Counted from the stretch's first letter, positions 36,710 through 46,709 are shown. The stretch: 64,000 nt of DNA from Galbibacter sp. BG1 (GCF_013391805.1 NZ_CP058364.1:2361501-2425500), one strand, 5' to 3'. Program-made: numbers and translations. The notes: generated by a model from the sequence alone, not told the origin.

Positions 36710-37915
36710 TTATTCTTCTTCATCCTCTTCAACGCGATTATCGTCGAAGGCAGAAGGTAATAACTTCGGGATAAGTTTTATAAAGATGGGTAGGAGTATA
36801 GCGCCCCCGGGCAACGCAAAAATTGCTAAAGAGGGAATTGTTTTAAATATGTCTAGAAGTTGATCTTTTATTTTTTTTCGTTCTTCCAGGGTGAGATCGG
36901 TGGTGGTAGACTTGCCTAAAAGGGTAAGGAGCTCCTTACTGTCTTTAAGTTCTTTTTTTAAGCGCTTGCTGTTTCTTTTTATAAGCTTGTTTACCAGGCT
37001 ATGGGAGTTGTCGAAGAACTGCTTTACAGGGTTTGCATTTTTAAATAAGGAAACCTCATGTTTATGTTTTTCAAAAAAGATGCTCACGTGCTCTATGGCT
37101 TCTATGGCATGGTATTCTTCAAGGGCAAGGTCTCTAGTGGTTCCAAAGATAAATTCCGATTCTTTGTAGTTTAAAGAGTGGTCTTCCCAGGCAGAAAGGC
37201 AAACCATATCCAAAAAATATTTCTTTTCTGGCAGGGAAAAATCGGCTTTTAGCAAAGAGCGATAGCTTCCGTCAAATTTCTTTTCTGTTAAGCTCCCATA
37301 AATAATGGACGCATTAAGCAGTTTTAGTAACTGGCGGTCATTTTCCGTTTTTTCAACCTTCATATTAATGGCATGATACGCTAGATTTATTAAAATCAGT
37401 TCCAACTTTTCGGCGTAATCACGAAGCTCTTTTTCACCTAACAAATATTTATGGTAAATAATAACATCTATATGCAAAAGAGAATTGGTAAGCACCTTAT
37501 GGAAATTTTTGGTAAGGATGTTATCTAAAATGTAAACTCTATTATGAATTATTTTTTCAAGCCTGGCAGTTTTCTTGGAACCCGAAAAAATGGTGTCGAA
37601 AAAAGAAAGTTTTTCTGCTTCCAATTCTTCATAAAAATTCAGTAAAGACGTTAAGAAATTTTTAAAAGAAGCATTTTCAATTTGCTCAAGCGAGTATGTT
37701 TGGTACAGCGCATATAATAGATTAACCTTTGCCTTTTCATCCTCTGAAAGTTCCGTAGTGGTATTTAAAGAGGCCGGAACGGTAATATTCGCGCCATATA
37801 TAAACCCGTGTTTGCGCATTTCTTTATGCAATTCTTCAAAATTGCCATAATGCTTTTTCTGGGTCTTTACCAGTGAGGCAAACTTATCAATCCAACCTTG
37901 GGCAGAGGGGTTCAT
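36710..37915 (-). CDS. LETM1-related biofilm-associated protein
   Basis: The protein has 401 residues, mostly helical and without a signal peptide. The C-terminal part (residues ~345-392) reads LTLEERKKIKDQLLDIFKTIPSLAIFALPGGAILLPIFIKLIPKLLPS, the signature of the LETM1-like domain, followed by an acidic tail. Flavobacterial proteins of this architecture are annotated as LETM1-related and biofilm-associated, but the molecular role is unknown to me. One hydrophobic segment (about residues 370-395) may touch the membrane. Its stop codon lies 2 bp from the stop of the convergent coupling-protein relative, so no terminator separates them. Confidence 0.8.
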   Translation of the reverse strand: MNPSAQGWIDKFASLVKTQKKHYGNFEELHKEMRKHGFIYGANITVPASLNTTTELSEDEKAKVNLLYALYQTYSLEQIENASFKNFLTSLLNFYEELEAEKLSFFDTIFSGSKKTARLEKIIHNRVYILDNILTKNFHKVLTNSLLHIDVIIYHKYLLGEKELRDYAEKLELILINLAYHAINMKVEKTENDRQLLKLLNASIIYGSLTEKKFDGSYRSLLKADFSLPEKKYFLDMVCLSAWEDHSLNYKESEFIFGTTRDLALEEYHAIEAIEHVSIFFEKHKHEVSLFKNANPVKQFFDNSHSLVNKLIKRNSKRLKKELKDSKELLTLLGKSTTTDLTLEERKKIKDQLLDIFKTIPSLAIFALPGGAILLPIFIKLIPKLLPSAFDDNRVEEDEEE

Positions 37916-38196
37916 TCTACATTAATTTCTGGTGCTAAAATACAATAGATTTAGAAACTTCCACCTTCAATTTTACAGGAGTGGCTCAAAAAAATCAAAA
38001 AAAGCAAAACCGCCTTTTTAATTTTTACGTAAGTATTGGTAAATAAGTTTTTTGGTTAATATTTAGGTTTTTTGTTAGGTGGAAAGGGCATATAGTTTTT
38101 ATATGTCCTTTCTAATTTTAGACACCTTTGTTGTTATTTTGTATATATTTAAAAAAATATTTTACTTTCAATCTTCGTTAACAACCAATCAAAAAT

Positions 38197-39285
38197 ATGA
38201 TTACCAAAAATATCTTCGGAATCGTGCTCGTTTTTTGTAGCTACTTTTCTTTAACGACCAGCGACCTAAAAGTCTTTACCAATTTTTCTGATACTGAAAG
38301 CTTCGAAATACAAGGGAGAACCTCTGCCACTTCAAACGGTCTGGAATTGATAAGTTCTGCGTCTTCGCTCTCTTTTAAACCTTCAGGGGATGCTCTAGAA
38401 TTGTATGTTTCTTCTACTTCCGGAGAACAGAATTACATTGAAATTTCGGTGAACGGGAATTATATGGATAAGTATTTAATTGAAAAACAAGGAACCACAT
38501 CAATTAGTATAGATTTACCAAGCGCTGAGGTTAATACCATTGTTGTTTATAAAGCTACGGAAGCCACTAGTGGAGGGGTTTTAATCCATAAAATTGAAGC
38601 AGAAGATTTAGGGAAAATCGAAAATAACCACGCTTTAACAATTGAATTTATTGGAGATTCCATTACCTGCGGTATGGGAGGGGATACAGAAGAAATACCA
38701 TGTGGTACTGGGAAAAACTGGTTCGACCAGCACAGTGCTTATTACTCCTACGGATCTCAAATAGCACTAAGATTAAATGCCAATTTTACGCTTAGCTGTG
38801 TTTCGGGGATGGGCATGTACCGAAACTGGAACGATGAAGATCAACACGTAATGCCCGACGTTTATAACACCCTTTATTTAAACGCGGATGAAAGCAACAA
38901 GTGGAAGCCTGTTGTAACTCCCGATATTGTTTCTATTTGTTTGGGCACGAACGATTTATCCAACGGAGATGGAAAGAAGCCTCGTACCAACTTTAGTAAA
39001 GAAAAGTTCACACAAAATTATATCGATTTTGTAGGAATGATCTATAAAAAATATCCCCAGATAAAAGTGGTTTTGTTAAACAGCCCGATGGTAAAAGGAG
39101 CGGACAATGAGTTGCTGTTGGAATGCTTACAGAAAGTGCAAAACACCTATAAAAACACAAACGAAATTTATCTATTTAAGTTTCGCGACATCAATCCAAC
39201 CGGATGCACAACACATCCCGCCATTAAAGAGCATGCTGAAATGGCTAGACAAATGGTTCCTAAATTTAAAAGTATAGCGCTCTAA
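38197..39285 (+). CDS. Secreted CE2-like SGNH/GDSL carbohydrate esterase
   Basis: The protein has 362 residues with an N-terminal signal peptide (ITKNIFGIVLVFCSYFSLTTS). Residues ~25-140 form a beta-sandwich domain and ~145-362 an SGNH hydrolase. The block I motif IEFIGDSITCGMGGD places the nucleophile Ser at 155. The SICLGTNDLSNGDG block holds the oxyanion Asn. The catalytic His lies near 338 in CTTHPAIKEHAEM. This two-domain layout is that of carbohydrate esterase family 2, which removes acetyl groups from xylan, mannan or glucomannan. The neighbourhood has other sugar genes but no clear operon. Confidence 0.82.
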   Translation: MITKNIFGIVLVFCSYFSLTTSDLKVFTNFSDTESFEIQGRTSATSNGLELISSASSLSFKPSGDALELYVSSTSGEQNYIEISVNGNYMDKYLIEKQGTTSISIDLPSAEVNTIVVYKATEATSGGVLIHKIEAEDLGKIENNHALTIEFIGDSITCGMGGDTEEIPCGTGKNWFDQHSAYYSYGSQIALRLNANFTLSCVSGMGMYRNWNDEDQHVMPDVYNTLYLNADESNKWKPVVTPDIVSICLGTNDLSNGDGKKPRTNFSKEKFTQNYIDFVGMIYKKYPQIKVVLLNSPMVKGADNELLLECLQKVQNTYKNTNEIYLFKFRDINPTGCTTHPAIKEHAEMARQMVPKFKSIAL

Positions 39286-39361
39286 TTAATTTTAAGTTTA
39301 TTAGTGTAATTTGGAGAAATGAATAATTAAAGTTGTCCATACTTTTTAAACCGATATAAAG

Positions 39362-40361
39362 ATGAAAAAATATAAGCCTTCCGAAAATAGGTATCAAGAA
39401 ATGCAATACAGAAGATGTGGTAAAAGCGGAATAGATTTACCCTTATTGTCTCTAGGCTTATGGCATAATTTTGGAGATCATGCAGATTTTGATAATGCTG
39501 CTAAACTCTTACGTACTGCCTTTGATCATGGTATAACCCATTTCGATTTGGCCAATAATTACGGCCCTCCCTACGGAACGGCAGAAAAGAACTTCGGAAA
39601 AATTTTTAAAAGGGATTTTAAAAAGTACCGGGATGAACTCATTATTTCTACAAAAGCGGGGTACGATATGTGGCCGGGGGCCTTATGGAAATTGGGGATC
39701 CCGAAAGTATTTGATATCTAGTTTGGATCAGTCGTTAAGAAGAATGAAACTGGATTATGTGGATATTTTTTATCACCACCGTCCAGACCCGAATATGCCT
39801 TTGGAAGAAACCATGGGAGCTTTAGATCAAATTGTGAGGCAAGGTAAGGCTTTGTATGTAGGGGTTTCTAACTACAAAGCAGAAGAAACCCAACAAGCAG
39901 CTAAAATTTTAAAAGAGCAAGGGACACCATTTTTAATCCATCAACCTAGATATAATATGATGGACCGATGGGTAGAAGATGGGCTCCTAGATGTTTTTAC
40001 AAAGACCGGTATTGGGAGTATTGCTTTTTCTCCCTTAGAACAAGGGATTCTTACCTCTAAATACCTAGGTGGAATTCCAGAGGACTCAAGGGCGGCTAAA
40101 AAAGGAACGTATTTAGATTCCTCTAAAATTACTCCAGAATTAATTAGTAAGATTAAAGCCTTAAACGAAATTGCCGTTAAAAGAGGTCAAAGTCTTGCGC
40201 AAATGGCTATCGCATGGCTTTTAAAGGATGAGCGTATAACATCCGTTTTAATAGGGGTAAGTAAGGTCTCGCAGTTAAAAGATAACCTGGAAGCTCTTAA
40301 TAATATAAAGTTTACAAAAACGGAGCTCAACATGATCGATAAAATTATATTGGAGAAGTAA
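39362..40361 (+). pseudogene. YghZ-like aldo/keto reductase, frameshifted
   Basis: Two frames together give a full aldo/keto reductase. The first part (39362-39721, MKKYKPSENRYQEM... to ...GYDMWPG) has the family start YRRCGKSGIDLPLLSLGLW. The second part (frame of 39633-40361) continues PYGNWGSRKYLISSLDQSLRRMKLDYVDIFYHHR. The break lies in a run of five G at 39676-39680. With four G the frame is restored to GYDMWPG-PYGNWGSRKY, the expected family sequence. The whole protein would be about 330 residues, resembling the L-glyceraldehyde 3-phosphate reductase YghZ. The cause is either a real frameshift or a sequencing error in the G run. The rest of the gene looks well conserved, so the mutation would be recent. 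Confidence 0.85.
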
Positions 40362-40458
40362 AGATGTGACCTTTACCTTAGGTTTTAAGTTCTTGAAAAC
40401 GGTAATTACAAGATTTAAATGCCTATCAATAGTTAATTCAAGCTAATAAAAGTATCCA

Positions 40459-40775
40459 GATACGTCCATAGACGTGTCCGGATACGTTGCCATACGTATA
40501 ATTACACGTTTTTAACCCTGTCTGACCCGTTGTATAGCCTATCTGGATACCTTACTATACGTATAAATATAGGTTTGCAACCCCACTAGACACGTTACAT
40601 AACCTATCTGGATACGTCGATATACCTATAAATACACGTTTTCAGCCCCGGTCGATACGTTGCGTAGCCTATCTGGATACGCTAGAAACCTCTTGGGATA
40701 CGTTAATGACCCCGTAAGATACGTACCGCCACGTGTAAAAATGGTTAAACAACCCTATTAGATAGGTTGTTAAGG
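40459..40775. repeat. Tandem array of about five 65-bp repeats
   Basis: Units start at 40459, 40524, 40589, 40654 and 40718; the first three are 65 bp, the fourth 64 bp and the last incomplete and diverged. Shared parts are a GAyaCGTT start, a CCTATCTGGATACST block about 15 bp in, a TATAcGTATAAATAyA block near 38 and an aCCCC end. Short words GGATACGT and ATACGTAT recur and are self-complementary. The stretch is more GC-rich than its surroundings. I know of no function for it. It lies between the broken aldo/keto reductase and a convergent oxidoreductase gene. Confidence 0.8.
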
Positions 40776-40867
40776 GTATCGGGACCGTCATGAAACCCCA
40801 AAAAAGGTGTTTTTCAGATTCTAAAAATGAAAATCTACTACAGAAAAAAGTTTAGTTCTATTTCTTT

Positions 40868-42235
40868 TTAGCTAAAATCTTTGGGATAAGGGTGTTTCCA
40901 TCCTTTTCTATATGTTCTGGATAAAAATTGGTTCGCCTCTGCATCATTAATAAAAGTATAAGAGTTGGCGTCGTATTGAAGCGGTCTACCAAGCTCCACC
41001 GATAGGTTTGCCATTATACAACTGGCAGAAGAAATATGCCCCTCTTCAATATTGGCTATGGGTTTGGTGCCTTGGTCTATAGCACTCAAAAAATCCAGCA
41101 TATGCCCTCTAGTAGCAGGTGCGGTATGCAGTTCGATATTTTTTTCTTTAAGGTCTTCTGGAAATTTTTTCCGTTCGTAGACCACATCTTTTTTAATATG
41201 GGTCTTGCCATCGTTGGATATAAACTCATATTTCTTTACACTGGCTTTTAAAACTCCATTTTCCCCATAAATAAAAAATGCCCATGGATATTCTGGATCT
41301 GTTGGGTTTCCCCAGGTACGGTGGTTCCAAACACAATTGAAATCTTCGTATTCGAAAATAGCGGTTTGAGAATCTGCTGTATTGGCAAAACCACCTTTTT
41401 CAACATAAATACCCCCTTTAGACTGAATGCTTTTTGGCCAACCTAAACCCAACATCCATCTAACGGCATCCAGCATGTGTACGCACATATCGCCCATAAC
41501 ACCGTTGCTGTACTCCATTCGTGCCCGCCACCATTGTCGATGGGGTAGGCCTGTGTAATTTAATTTGGGAGCCGGGCCACACCACATATCATAATCAAAA
41601 AATTCTGGTATGGGTTGTTCTTCCCTAGTTCCATTAGCTCGCATATGGTAATAGCAACACATTTCTACATGGCCAATTTTTCCTAGTAGGCCAGCTTCCA
41701 CTATGTTTTTTTTCGCATTAATTAGGTGAGGGGTGCTTCTTCTTTGCAGTCCCACTTGAACTACTTTATTGTATTTTTGGGTAGCTTTTATCATCGCTTC
41801 CCCTTCCATTACATCTACTCCTGTTGGTTTCTGTACATATACATGGCACCCAGCTTTCAGGGCTTCAATGGTGTTTAATGCATGCCAATGGTCGGGTGTT
41901 CCAATTAAAACAATGTCCATTTCTTCAGAAGAAAGCATGGTTCTGTAGTCATTGAAAAGACGGGGGGCTTTGGTTTGCTTATTTCGTTGGACAACAAGGG
42001 TAGAAGCTTCATGAAGCATTTTTCGATCTACATCGCATAGCGCAACCACTTCCACATCGGTAACCTGTATAAGTCGCATTAAATCGCTTTTGCCGTACCA
42101 ACCGGTTCCTATTAAACCTACTTTAAGTTTTTTTGATGGAAACATTAAACGATGCCCATAGGCGCCATAAGCAGTGAATAGTGTTGCAGCTGTAGCGGAC
42201 TTTAAAAAGTTCCTTCGGTTAATATAAAAAGACAT
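40868..42235 (-). CDS. Tat-exported Gfo/Idh/MocA family oxidoreductase
   Basis: The protein has 455 residues. A twin-arginine signal (NRRNFLKSATAATLF) directs the folded protein to the periplasm with its nucleotide bound. The Rossmann fold follows (VGLIGTGWYGKSDLMRL, VVALCDVDRK) and the GTPDHWH and VQKPTG motifs are typical of the family, in which the EKP Lys is catalytic. The C-terminal part (~190-420) is the substrate-binding alpha/beta domain. The oxidised sugar or derivative is not known. It is read alone. Confidence 0.85.
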   Translation of the reverse strand: MSFYINRRNFLKSATAATLFTAYGAYGHRLMFPSKKLKVGLIGTGWYGKSDLMRLIQVTDVEVVALCDVDRKMLHEASTLVVQRNKQTKAPRLFNDYRTMLSSEEMDIVLIGTPDHWHALNTIEALKAGCHVYVQKPTGVDVMEGEAMIKATQKYNKVVQVGLQRRSTPHLINAKKNIVEAGLLGKIGHVEMCCYYHMRANGTREEQPIPEFFDYDMWCGPAPKLNYTGLPHRQWWRARMEYSNGVMGDMCVHMLDAVRWMLGLGWPKSIQSKGGIYVEKGGFANTADSQTAIFEYEDFNCVWNHRTWGNPTDPEYPWAFFIYGENGVLKASVKKYEFISNDGKTHIKKDVVYERKKFPEDLKEKNIELHTAPATRGHMLDFLSAIDQGTKPIANIEEGHISSASCIMANLSVELGRPLQYDANSYTFINDAEANQFLSRTYRKGWKHPYPKDFS

Positions 42236-42455
42236 TGGTTAGTGGTTTTGCCCGGTAATTTACAAATTCTAATGAAAATGAATTGGAAGCGCGACCATAA
42301 AAAATATACGTTTTTATTTTTCTGAATGGAAGCTAAATATACACCTGCGATTTTCTCGAAAAAGATTTTAATTCCTTGAACACTATTCTACTGGGCTGGT
42401 TAAGAAGAAATTGACTTTTCAGATTGTTAACATGGCCAAAGTGCAATTCGACGGA

Positions 42456-43205
42456 TTACACTATTTTCTTGATGACACGAAGCTTGTGGGTGTGCACTTT
42501 TTTATCCACATTAAAAATACCGGTATGGTCTAAACGATCGATCCGTACTTTTCCGTGGGAATGGATAATATAATTATCTTTCATGATGATGCCGACATGG
42601 ATAATGTTTCCCTCCTCATCATCAAAAAAAGCGAGGTCCCCGGGTTCACTTTCCTCAATAAAGCTAAGGGGTTCTCCCTGTTTTGCTTGCTGAGCGGCAT
42701 CCCTGGAGAGTTTGTAACCATTCAATTTGTAGACCATTTGAGCCAGCCCAGATCCGTCTATGCCAAATGGGGTTTTTCCTCCCCAGAGGTAGGGACTGTT
42801 AATGTACAAAAGGGCTGCTTCTACTATGTTTTCCTTCGGAAGGACACCACTTTTGCGCTCCCCATCGAAATTGGCATTTAAGTGGGAAGCGCAATTTATG
42901 TTGCACCCTAAAGGTATCGGGATTAAATTGTTTTGTGCATCATAGATAAATTCAACCAAGTCTGAAGATAGAACCATAGTTTCGGCTTCTATAGTTTGGT
43001 AAAGTTCTTCGTCTATAAGCTGGTATTGGATGTTTTCAATCCAACCTTCGTATTTGTCAAAAGCCAACCGAATTCTACTCCAATGTTTACGCTGTTCCAA
43101 CACTTTAAAATGTTCGCCATATAGCACTTGAGAGCTTAATTCTCCTGTATGTTGGGGTTCGGTACGTAAAGGAACAATACTTAGATGACAAATACCGTAT
43201 TGCAT
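42456..43205 (-). CDS. NlpC/P60-like protein with SH3 domain, catalytic Cys replaced by Gly
   Basis: The protein has 249 residues and no obvious signal peptide. The N-terminal ~65 residues form a bacterial SH3-like domain. Residues ~120-245 are an NlpC/P60 (C40) domain that cuts cell-wall peptides in active members. In active members the motif is D-C-S-G; here it reads FGIDGSGLAQMVY, so residue 151 is Gly (codon GGA, two base changes from a Cys codon). His203 (IIHVGI) and His215 are still present. The enzyme is thus likely inactive and may only bind peptidoglycan. The next gene upstream is the thiolase, 25 bp away on the same strand. Confidence 0.82.
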   Translation of the reverse strand: MQYGICHLSIVPLRTEPQHTGELSSQVLYGEHFKVLEQRKHWSRIRLAFDKYEGWIENIQYQLIDEELYQTIEAETMVLSSDLVEFIYDAQNNLIPIPLGCNINCASHLNANFDGERKSGVLPKENIVEAALLYINSPYLWGGKTPFGIDGSGLAQMVYKLNGYKLSRDAAQQAKQGEPLSFIEESEPGDLAFFDDEEGNIIHVGIIMKDNYIIHSHGKVRIDRLDHTGIFNVDKKVHTHKLRVIKKIV

Positions 43206-43230
43206 TTATAATGATGTTATTTTAATAGGA

Positions 43231-44406
43231 TTAATTTCTCTCTACCACTATTGCAGAAGCACCTCCGCCGCCATTACATATAGCTGCAGCACCTCTTTTA
43301 CCGTTATTTTGCTCTAAAACGCTAAGAAGCGTAATTAAAATACGCACTCCAGAACATCCTAATGGATGGCCTAAAGAAACGGCGCCCCCGTTTACATTTA
43401 CATTGGTATCATTTAATCCTAAAATTTTCATATTGGCCAGGCCAACCACAGAAAAAGCTTCATTAAATTCAAAGAAATCGATATCATCTAATTCTAAATT
43501 TGCTTTTGCTAAAGCTTTCGGCAATGCTTTTGCAGGTGCCGTCGTAAACCATTTCGGCTCTTGGGCAGCGTCGGCATAGCTTATTATGGTAGCCAGTGGC
43601 TTAAGTCCTAATTCTTTCGCCTTTTCTTCACTCATTAAAACCACGGCTCCGGCGCCATCGTTAATAGTGGAAGCGTTGGCAGCAGTAACAGTACCGTCTT
43701 TACTGAATGCTGGTCTTAGCGATGCTATTTTTTCCAGCTTAACGTTCTTATATTCTTCGTCTTCTTTTACCACCAAAGCATCTCCACGTCTTTGTGGTAC
43801 TTCTACTGGAACTACTTCATTATCAAATTTTCCTTCTTCCCATGCCTTCGCAGATCTTTGGTAAGACTGTACGGCAAAAGCATCTTGATCTTCTCTGCTA
43901 AAACCATATTCGGTAGCACAGGCATCCCCGCAGACACCCATTGCATTTTGGTCATAGGCGTCTACCAAGCCATCTTTTTGAAGGCCGTCTTCCAATTTTC
44001 CTGGACCAAATTTAGTGCCCTTGCGCATGTGCACATAATGTGGAATCAAACTCATATTTTCCATACCACCTGCAACAATTATAGAAGCATCGCCAAGCGC
44101 AATTGCTTGTGCTCCTTGCATTACCGCTTTCATGCCACTGGCACATACTTTATTTACCGTAGTACATGGAACGGTATCTGGGATTCCTGCGTAAATGGCG
44201 GCTTGACGGGCTGGTGCTTGGCCTTCACCAGCTTGAACCACATTCCCCATTAATACTTCTTCCACTAAAGAGGGATCTAATTTTATTTTATCTAATGCTC
44301 CTTTTATTGCGATGGAACCTAATTTTGGTGCAGCAACTGTTGAAAGTGCACCTAAAAAACTTCCTATTGGCGTTCTTGCAGCCGAAACTATAACCACTTT
44401 CTTCAT
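43231..44406 (-). CDS. Acetyl-CoA C-acyltransferase (thiolase)
   Basis: The protein has 391 residues, a full-length thiolase. The N-terminal nucleophile Cys is in TTVNKVCASGMKAVMQGAQ (near 88). The His of the active site is in NEAFSVVGLANM (near 347). The C-terminal Cys lies in ICNGGGGASAIVVE, after HPLGCSGVRI. It joins or splits acetyl-CoA units in the cytoplasm, in beta-oxidation or acetoacetyl-CoA metabolism. Sequence alone does not separate the two uses. It lies on the same strand as the NlpC/P60-like gene (25-bp gap) and divergent from the 7TM-HD gene. Confidence 0.93.
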   Translation of the reverse strand: MKKVVIVSAARTPIGSFLGALSTVAAPKLGSIAIKGALDKIKLDPSLVEEVLMGNVVQAGEGQAPARQAAIYAGIPDTVPCTTVNKVCASGMKAVMQGAQAIALGDASIIVAGGMENMSLIPHYVHMRKGTKFGPGKLEDGLQKDGLVDAYDQNAMGVCGDACATEYGFSREDQDAFAVQSYQRSAKAWEEGKFDNEVVPVEVPQRRGDALVVKEDEEYKNVKLEKIASLRPAFSKDGTVTAANASTINDGAGAVVLMSEEKAKELGLKPLATIISYADAAQEPKWFTTAPAKALPKALAKANLELDDIDFFEFNEAFSVVGLANMKILGLNDTNVNVNGGAVSLGHPLGCSGVRILITLLSVLEQNNGKRGAAAICNGGGGASAIVVERN

Positions 44407-44501
44407 AATACTCGTTTTGTAATTGCGAATTTAGTTAATTTAAGAAGATTATCACAAGAAGTTCGTTTTTAATAAATAGCCATAAGGATGCTATTTTTTG
44501 T

Positions 44502-44509
44502 TACATTTG
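44502..44509 (+). promoter_or_regulatory. Candidate -7 promoter box for the 7TM-HD gene
   Basis: TACATTTG matches TAnnTTTG 18 bp before the start codon at 44528. The -33 element is not convincing. Confidence 0.45.
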
Positions 44510-44527
44510 AATATCAATACCTAATGA

Positions 44528-46576
44528 ATGAAGAATTTCTTAGATAATCTTTATAAAAATCAATCTTTAATCTATAAAGGTTTTTTATTTATAGCCACCA
44601 TCATTCTCGTTGTTTATTTATTTCCGAAAGGGGGAAAATTTAAATACGATTTTCAAAAAGGAAAATTATGGCAATACGAAACACTTTATGCCCCTTTTGA
44701 TTTTGCTATTTATAAGACTGATGAGGAAATAAAAAATGATAAGGCTGCCATTTCGGCCAATCATCCCGACTATTTTAAGTATGAAGCTGCCATTAAAGAT
44801 GCGGTTCTCCATGGGTATGATGAAAAGTTTTCATCTTACTTTTCTGCGGAAGATTTTATCGACGATCAGCTCAACAAAATACAGGGTGCGGGAGTGGAGC
44901 TTTTAAACCGTATTTATGATAAGGGAGTGGTGCAAAATAATGTGGATTATAAAGAAGACAAAGTCGTTAACGTAGTACAAGGAAATGAAGAGAAGACGGT
45001 ACTTTACGGAAGTTTTGTGAAACTCAATCAGTTGGACCGAATGATAAATTCCTTCTTATCAGAAAAAAACCTAACTTCTTATAAAGACCGTTTCAACAGT
45101 TTGTATTTTGATATTATTCAGCCCAATGTTTTTTTTGATAGCGACCTAACACAAAAAACATTAGAACGAGAGCTCGCTAAAGTAACCACCACGAGGGGAA
45201 ATGTCGACAAAGGCAAGCGAATTATAGCCAAAGGGGAAGTGGTGGAAGGGGAAAAATATAATATTCTCAATTCCTTGAGAAAGGAATATCAGTCGAAACT
45301 TTGGAACGAAAACAATTATAATTGGATTGTTTTTGGATATACCATTTTGGTTGGTTTAACGCTGTTTATGTTATTGTTGTTTTTGCAAAAATATCGCCCC
45401 GAAGTTTTCGTAAACAACAATAAGGTCACTTTTATATTTTTTAATATTCTGGTGATGATTTTTCTTACCACCACCATTGTAAAATTCAACGTTCAATATG
45501 TGTATGTGGTACCACTTTGTATCATGCCACTAATTTTAAAAGCCTTTTTCGATCCGCGGTTGGGTTTGTTTACCCATGTATTAACGGTTCTATTACTGGG
45601 CTTTATTGTGCCCAATAGTTTTGAATATGTTTTCTTGCAAATTATAGCTGGGATTGTAACCATTCAAACAATTTCGGAGCTTCATAAAAGAGCCAATTTA
45701 TTTATCTCCGTGGGCCAGATTACATTGGTTTATATAATTGCATATTTTGCTTTTTATGTAATTCATGAAGGGAATTTTGAAAATATCCATTGGGTTACTT
45801 TTGGCTTATTTGTATTAAATGGGTTGGCAACGCTGGCAGCTTTTCCACTTATTTATATTTACGAAAAGCTATTCTCATTAGTATCAGACGTATCTTTGTT
45901 GGAGCTCTCGGATACCAATTCCAGACTTTTAAAAGAGCTCTCGGATAAAGCACCCGGAACTTTTCACCATTCGCTACAAGTGGCCAATTTGGCAGAAGCC
46001 GCTGCAAATGAAATAGGGGCTAATTCCATGTTGGTAAGGGTAGGGGCGCTGTATCATGATATAGGAAAGATGAACAATCCTGCCTATTTTACAGAAAACC
46101 AAACCACCAGTGTTAACCCTCATAACGAATTATCTCCCGAGGAAAGTGCTAAAATCATCATCAATCACGTTATTGAAGGGATAGAAATGGCCAAAAAGAA
46201 CAATCTTCCAGATCGGGTTATAGACTTTATAAGAACCCACCACGGAACCTCCTTGGTTTATTATTTTTATAGAAAGGCATACGAATTGGAGGAAAATGTA
46301 AATAAAGAAGACTTTCAATATCCGGGGCCGATCCCATTTTCAAAGGAAACTGCAATCCTAATGATGTCTGATTCTGTTGAGGCAGCTTCCAAAAGTTTAA
46401 AAAACCCTACTTTTTCTACTATTAATGATTTTGTGGATAAAATAATAAATAAGCAAATTGATGAAGATCAGTTTTTAAATGCGAACATTACATTTAAAGA
46501 AATTCAATCTATAAAGAAGGTTTTAAAGCAGAAATTGACGAATATTTATCATTTAAGAATCGAATATCCGGAATAG
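44528..46576 (+). CDS. 7TM-HD (PgpH-like) phosphohydrolase
   Basis: The protein has 682 residues. It has one helix at the start (residues ~17-35), an extracellular 7TMR-HDED-like domain to ~260, about seven helices (~265-455), and a cytoplasmic HD domain. The HD motif is split: HHSLQVANLAEAAANEIG followed by GALYHDIGKMNNPAYF. This architecture belongs to the PgpH family, which degrades cyclic di-AMP in Firmicutes. In flavobacteria the activity is assumed by homology. The gene is read alone toward the tRNA cluster. Confidence 0.88.
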   Translation: MKNFLDNLYKNQSLIYKGFLFIATIILVVYLFPKGGKFKYDFQKGKLWQYETLYAPFDFAIYKTDEEIKNDKAAISANHPDYFKYEAAIKDAVLHGYDEKFSSYFSAEDFIDDQLNKIQGAGVELLNRIYDKGVVQNNVDYKEDKVVNVVQGNEEKTVLYGSFVKLNQLDRMINSFLSEKNLTSYKDRFNSLYFDIIQPNVFFDSDLTQKTLERELAKVTTTRGNVDKGKRIIAKGEVVEGEKYNILNSLRKEYQSKLWNENNYNWIVFGYTILVGLTLFMLLLFLQKYRPEVFVNNNKVTFIFFNILVMIFLTTTIVKFNVQYVYVVPLCIMPLILKAFFDPRLGLFTHVLTVLLLGFIVPNSFEYVFLQIIAGIVTIQTISELHKRANLFISVGQITLVYIIAYFAFYVIHEGNFENIHWVTFGLFVLNGLATLAAFPLIYIYEKLFSLVSDVSLLELSDTNSRLLKELSDKAPGTFHHSLQVANLAEAAANEIGANSMLVRVGALYHDIGKMNNPAYFTENQTTSVNPHNELSPEESAKIIINHVIEGIEMAKKNNLPDRVIDFIRTHHGTSLVYYFYRKAYELEENVNKEDFQYPGPIPFSKETAILMMSDSVEAASKSLKNPTFSTINDFVDKIINKQIDEDQFLNANITFKEIQSIKKVLKQKLTNIYHLRIEYPE

Positions 46577-46633
46577 TATTTTATTGGTTATTAGAGATGT
46601 ATTAAATGGATGTAAATTTTTTTGTAAAAATAG

Positions 46634-46664
46634 TTGCATTGTTCTAGATGAACTACTACATTTG
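46634..46664 (+). promoter_or_regulatory. Promoter of the tRNA-Ser/Pro/Arg cluster
   Basis: TTG at 46634-46636 and TACATTTG at 46657-46664 match the Bacteroidota -33/-7 consensus with 20 bp between. The first tRNA starts 45 bp later. Confidence 0.6.
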
Positions 46665-46709
46665 CATCCGCAATTTCAGGTTGCACGTTCATAATAATAT
46701 TAAAGAAAA

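Noticed and set aside
40459-40775. CRISPR array
   Set aside because: The repeated unit is 65 bp with similarity over its whole length; there are no short constant repeats separated by unique spacers, and no cas genes.
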